Made by a program: the position numbers and the translations under genes. From Schistocephalus solidus (Eukaryota; Platyhelminthes; Cestoda; Diphyllobothriidea; Diphyllobothriidae), in NCBI GenBank assembly GCA_017591395.1, contig WEDG01000858.1, positions 1-64,000 of the forward strand: 64,000 bases of DNA. The letters run 5' to 3'. The notes under the pieces are model-generated. The model was given only the letters and a program-made list of their open reading frames with translations, searched no databases and was not told the DNA's origin. Below are positions 59,336 to 64,000 of the stretch, piece by piece. How positions within the stretch are numbered: the first letter of the stretch is position 1; each line of letters starts with the position of its first letter.

Positions 59336-60210
59336 ACCACCGGAGGCTAAGCCACGTCAGTGCGCACTATCTACACTAATACATAGACAACACCCTCACC
59401 ATAATCATAATGTACCTGATAAAATCACGGTTTCCTAGAAACCGTGGCTTGGAAGGCTGCCAATCTGACGCTTACACCAGGCCACGCCGTCGGCCCAGTG
59501 TATGTGTTGTGTTTGTCGAGTGTCTGACCAGTGGACTGGGAGTCAGACGGCGATGGCTCCTCCATATCCCCTGAGTAAGTGAATCCTGGTGTGTGCGTTA
59601 TGGGGACCAGGTCGTGCTTTGGCGCGCGAAGACGGGTACGCCGACCTGTCAGCCAATGCGCCCACTTCCACATCAGACAACTGACCGACTCGGACGCTGG
59701 TCTGATTGTGGGGGTGGGTGAGAGAGTGAGGTCGACAACTCAGCGCATTTTCCTCACTACAAACAATTTGACGCGCTTGAAACTATCACGGTGCGCTAAA
59801 AGCCGGGGCTTGGAAGGTTGCCAACTGACGGGATAACTCGGACCACGTGGTCAGCTCAATGTGTGCTTTGTGTGGTGTGGCAGATAGGCGGACTGAGACT
59901 CAGGCTGCAATGGCTCCTTCTTAATGTGGCCTTTTTGGCACTCCCACTCCGTGGGATCCGGGTCAGGTGTGGTGGTACACCCAGGGGCGGTCCCAGCCAC
60001 GCCAGCCACCTGCGCCCTCTCTTATCTCTGGTCTTATTGACTCTGTCCTGACACCGGGCTCAGGTTGGGAGGAGGAGAGAGTTAAGTAGTTTTAACGCAT
60101 GGCTACTAACACTTACAACTAATTTACGTGCAAGTCACCGTGCCTGCACCACCTGGTGTGGAGCATACGGTGGACCTCGTCGAAATCGACGGTGAAACTG
60201 TCACACGAGT
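59336..60210 (+). mobile_element. 3' UTR of LINE copy E
   Basis: Parallel to 21414-22280. The hairpin 59426-59446 is identical to that in copy C; the second block near 59788 is looser. It ends with the short open stretch VPAPPGVEHTVDLVEI (about 60135-60185), where similarity to copies B and C stops near 60205. Confidence 0.78.
59426..59446 (+). other. Perfect hairpin in LINE 3' UTR
   Basis: Arms CACGGTTTC and GAAACCGTG with loop CTA, identical at 21502-21522. Possible RNA structure for recognition by the LINE enzyme (inference). Confidence 0.7.
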
Positions 60211-60214
60211 AGAC

Positions 60215-61380
60215 ACGGCAAATCCAGGAAGGAACATCTTACGGACGTTATTGGTGGTTGTATGTTATATAAGGTCATCGTGTGCAAAGGAACCACGTAT
60301 CGTTTTGTTCTCAGACTTGGACAGTTTGAAAATCGTTAACACTTCGCTTGTTCTGATTCTGGCATTAAAACTCCCACTGCACGAACGTAATTGCTCTTTG
60401 GAATTTTCTGGAAATTTTTCTTGTGCCGAATAACCTAACAAAACGACATCAAATTGGAATTTGTTTATCACCTTCGTCTTCTTGATAAAAACAGACTCTA
60501 CACCAATAAATTCTGTCAACCGCTCAGTGAACCAAAAGTGCAAAACCCCTTGAAGATCTGAAGTTATCCAGGACCTTTGACCTCTACAAACGGCTGAGTC
60601 GTTCCTGAATATTCTTCCGATCATTTATTGTTTTTTTAAAGTGGTTTTGAAACGAATAGGCGCATTTATTGCTCATATTGTTTCAATAGCGGCGTCGTTG
60701 GACCTCCGTTTGAAATTCGCTCGTCTCCCAAGCTTTTTGATTTTTGGCCAATAATCTGTTCCCAAAGTCAGGACTAAAACGAAATAAGTTGTCATTGGAT
60801 CATATATTGTCTGTTTATCAGGATCAGCCTATAATTGTTTATAGACATTGTGATATTCAGGCACACGAAAAATTGATATCGGAATCTTGAATAATAAGCT
60901 AACTCAGCTTCCTTTGGATCCTGCCTCATACGGGCTTCAGAAAAGTCTCTCGCCAGAAAGGTGTCTACATCAGAAAGGAACGGAGAACCACTGGCAAACT
61001 CACTTCGAAGGCTGCATCATTCTTTGCTTCGTATTAACATTCGATAGTGAATTTGGTTCGGAAAAGCACTTCTTTTGTGCTCAGTAAACTATTCGCTTGA
61101 TAATTTAAGCTGCTCGTTAAAAACTTAATGCATCCTCGTGGAGATCTTTGCTGGCATGGGAAACGCAAATGTTCACGACCCGACCACGCGAGAAAAATTA
61201 TTCACCGCTTCAGCCAGGACTCGAAACACCAACCTCTCGATTAGCTACCGATGCTCTTTGACCGCTCGGCCACGCCCGGGAAGCCAGCAGAAAAAAACAA
61301 ATAGTATACACTACAAAAAAATAATGATCTCTCCTATCTTTGTAAAACCGTTTTCGATTTCATGTGACAAAATTTACCAG
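60215..61380. other. No gene recognised; tRNA-like piece near 61200
   Basis: 60265-60624 is open on - without a known domain. 61186-61290 contains a tRNA-like sequence (separate entry). Confidence 0.4.
61205..61285 (-). other. tRNA-Ser-like sequence, degenerate
   Basis: Read on -: GGCGTGGCCGAGCGGTCA (box A-like, typical of long-arm tRNAs), a possible anticodon loop TAGCTAA (GCT, Ser), then TTTCGAGTCC (box B-like). The acceptor stem does not pair, so it is not a good tRNA gene. It may be a tRNA pseudogene or a SINE head. Confidence 0.4.
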
Positions 61381-61389
61381 AAATACTCA

Positions 61390-62363
61390 AGTCACTCTCA
61401 GCAGACCGAGAAGAACCACAAAGCAGCAATAATGAAGAAAGCAGTGCACTACTGAACATTACCAAAACTAAGCTAAACAGCGAAGGGCTGGCACACTGTG
61501 ATGGATGCCGAGGACTCACAACCAGAGTTTTGAGATTAGAAGGAGACCTCGATCTCCTATCGGAAATAATATCAGTCCTCATAAAACATAATAAAATTAA
61601 CTCGCCGAAACACGATGCAAATGAGCTGAAAAACATCAGCAAGCTAGAACATAATCATCGAAAGGAAACGGTAGAAGTCAATAGGCACAACATTAAGCGA
61701 AACAGAAAGAGAAAAAGAACGAAGTCATTAGAACAAACCTCTGAGTCAGTTGAAATACAGATTACCAGAAAGAAAATAAGTGAGGAGGAAATTGTGTCTT
61801 GCGTTTCCCCAGGTTCGGGAAATCTGGTGCACATAGAATCCGACTGCACAAAAGTAAATCAGCGATCGACGGTCTCTGAAAAGTCGAAAAACAGTAATCG
61901 TAAGGTTTCTTTACTGCCACGGACGAGCGACAGCAGCATGCTCTTTACATGTCCATCGAACTACAATGAAGCAGGGCATGGTAGCCAGCAAAGTAATGGC
62001 GGAAAAGTGGCCTACGACTTATCGACAGACCTGGATGCCATAAAACAAAATTCAGGTTTTCCGGGTGCTATTCGTGCAAACGCATTGTCAGGAGAACTCA
62101 CGCTGTTTGAAAGGTCCATAGAGATGTCTGCAAATGAACCAACAGGCTCACCGATGAAGACAAATTTGAACACAGTATTAAAGACTGTATCAAAGGGTAT
62201 GATTCAACCTTCAATCACTAAAAGAAAGCAGGATGCAGAAACGAGTTTTTTCCTTGACAGGTCATTTTGTCTGGTAGTTCAGGGAGTCTCAGAGGCTACT
62301 GGGGAAACGCCAAAAGAAAGGGTAAAACAGGATCTGCTGACATTCCAAAATTTATTTGAATGA
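61390..62363 (+). pseudogene. CR1-like LINE, ORF1-type protein
   Basis: Open from about 61377 to 62363. Near the start: HCDGCRGLTTRVLRLEGDL and DLLSEIISVLIK, a Cys pair followed by a heptad-like helix, then a long Lys/Arg/Ser-rich region (IKRNRKRKRTKS) and a C-terminal FCLVVQGVSEATGETPKE. Known: CR1-type ORF1 proteins bind the element's RNA. The family fit rests on the endonuclease just downstream. No in-frame ATG is evident near its start, so the start may lie upstream or be lost. Confidence 0.6.
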
Positions 62364-62859
62364 TACGCAAGAAACTGGTGTGACAGTCGACATCAAAAAA
62401 AGATCTTTCGATTGGGGCCTCTCGTTACAAAATGAAACGCATGAGGTTCGACCAAGACCATTAAAAAGTCGTTTTGGGGAGTAAACAGCAGGTAGATCTA
62501 TTGCTCTCTCGAAAGTCCCAACTACGAAAGAATCATCGTGGAGTTTTTTTCAGCCGGATTACTCTCCCACCGATCGGATGAAAAATGAGGACACTGGTAG
62601 CAGAATTGAAAAAGACGTCAATACGAGGGGGAACAAAACTTGAAAAATAGTAGACAACAAAATAGTCAAAACGGTGCGCTCGTTTTTATGGGAACATCCG
62701 GTGAAATTGACGGCAACCACGCCGGTCAAAAAGCCCTACCAAATGCCTATAGATTTGAACCCAGACAGGAGACTGGATATATCTTGTGAAATATCCAGCA
62801 AAAAAATCTCCATGTGGAAGAAAGAACTAAAAAAAATCTTCATAAATCGAGGCAAGGAA

Positions 62860-64000
62860 ACAAGATTAAAATGATGTACACAAATGTGCAGAGTCTATTG
62901 AACAAAATGGATGAAATTAAACTGGCCGTGGACCATTTACAACCTGACTTCATAGATCTAACTGAAACATGGTTAAATGAACAAATCGCAGACACAGAAG
63001 TCCGAATAGATGGTTTTCAGCTTATCCGCATGGATAGAAACGGACGTAGGGGTGGTGGAATCGCAATGTTTATACGAGAAGGCATTGACTTCATTCCGGA
63101 TGGGCCCTCGCCAACAGGGATCTCGTCTTGCGAAATACTTTGTTGTAAACTGAAAGTCCCAAACCAACCAGACCTCCATATTGCCGTGGTATATCGACCC
63201 CCAGGACAGCGAACGGACACGGACGAAGCACTCATCACAGAGGTAAAGCAAATTTGCCGTAGCAAACATTTATTAATACTTGAGATTTCAACGCTCCCGA
63301 TATCGATTGCGTCAATGTACTGCTCGCGATCGGAAAAATTCATTCGAACAGAAATTACTTCAGTTGGTAAATGACGAGTTTCTTACCCAACATGTCACAA
63401 TGAAGACGCGGTTCCGAAATGGGCAGCAGTCAAGCTGTTTGGATCTAATCATTAGTAGAGACGACAATTGCATCCTTGCATTAAGTTCTTACGTGCCGCT
63501 TGGACGAAGTGATCATTGTGTTCTTGCTTGGGAGTACAGTCATTTTTTTCTGTACCCAAACGTCGTGCAGTTAGGGCAGAGAAATGTATGGAAAGGGGAT
63601 TATCCCAAAAATGAAAGAATTACTGAATGGGATAGACTGGAGCCCTGCACATGTACCTGACCCTAATGCTGCCTGGATTTTATTCGTAAATTGATTCACC
63701 AATTGGTAGAGAAATTCTGCCCACTTAAAAGGCGATCGTGCGTCTCCCGACCCGAGTGAGTGACATCGGAAATAAAAAGGAATCTCAAGAAGAAAAGAAG
63801 ACAGTGGAGAACATATGCCAGATATCAACAACCCGAACATTTTTCCGATTTAAAGAAACAGCGAAATCAGTGTCGGAAACTTCTGAGAAAAGAAAGATCA
63901 GCCTTTGAGTCAGAAATAGTCAAAGACATACCAAGAAATTCGAAAAGGTTTTATGCTTACGTTAATAAGGCAAAACGAAATCACGACTGCATTCCTTTGT
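62860..64000 (+). pseudogene. CR1-like LINE, endonuclease start, cut by window edge
   Basis: MMYTNVQSLLNKMDEI (Asn of motif 1, about 62872), PDFIDLTETWL (catalytic Glu, about 62945-62975), GGGIAMFIREG, AVVYRPPGQ (about 63185), then the GDFN motif is lost (LLILEISTLPIS, about 63270-63300) at a frameshift. A second frame continues SFEQKLLQLVNDEFLTQHV, SSCLDLIISRDDN and LGRSDHCVLAWEY, with the SDH catalytic His (about 63510). After 63660 frames break again (a PLKRRSCVSR-like run). RT lies beyond 64000. Endonuclease dead as written. May be related to the CR1 fragment at 43161. Confidence 0.82.

Larger units (their letters stand above)
55120..60210 (+). mobile_element. Nearly full-length zinc-finger LINE, copy E
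   Basis: The layout is 5' region (55120-55300), APE endonuclease, RT, C-terminal domain, a zinc-finger array and a 3' UTR ending near 60210. Known: APE-type LINEs nick target DNA and prime reverse transcription there, in the nucleus. Disabling changes: frameshift near 56300, stops near 56376, 56806 and 58320, frameshift near 58265 and mutated catalytic residues (see parts). It may still serve as a template or be expressed in pieces, but cannot encode a working enzyme. Confidence 0.85.

Overview
The window looks like repeat-rich nuclear DNA of a parasitic flatworm, most likely a diphyllobothriid-type tapeworm (inference). It is AT-rich and gene-poor. It carries several copies of an APE-type LINE whose protein ends in C2H2 zinc fingers, a family I associate with these worms. 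It also carries Penelope-like (PLE) fragments, CR1-like LINEs, tRNA-derived SINEs and very short GT-AG introns. I see no intact single-exon host gene; most open frames are broken retroelements.

Layout: 1-1370 is an internally deleted LINE copy. 3900-4630 is a short decayed LINE 3' end. 6770-9876 is a satellite-like array of about 366-bp units, six on + followed by three inverted, abutting a PLE RT/GIY-YIG fragment (9877-10610). 15911-16560 is a PLE 3' end and 16600-18310 a decayed LINE, both on -. 18493-18712 is an exon-like piece of a CTDSPL2-type (HAD/SCP-like) phosphatase. 19411-22280 is the 3' half of a LINE, followed by a LINE 'head' module to about 22400.

The most interesting locus is 28457-32957 (-). 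It resolves into a string of tiny exons with GT/AG borders. Almost all are multiples of three and in phase 1-1, at 15, 33, 48, 57, 108, 18, 75, 45, 27, 162, 33, 54 and 30 bp. This is the architecture of flatworm micro-exon genes. The protein would be about 256 aa, charged, with a poly-Ser tract and a recurring acidic-plus-W-K/R motif. I do not recognise the family.

39445-45305 is a SINE neighbourhood with seven or eight head/body units, some in opposite orientation, around a CR1-like RT C-terminus (43161-43742, -). 48372-48970 and 51281-52230 are further PLE 3' ends on -, the second with three G-quadruplex-type tracts. 54310-60210 holds an internally deleted LINE derivative on -, head to head with a nearly full-length but dead LINE on + (endonuclease, RT, zinc fingers, 3' UTR). 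61380-64000 is a CR1-like LINE on +, cut by the window edge. Four scattered elements share a GGAATAGGAG-like terminus and a telomere-like degenerate core. Gaps between these features are mostly AT-rich with no recognisable coding content.
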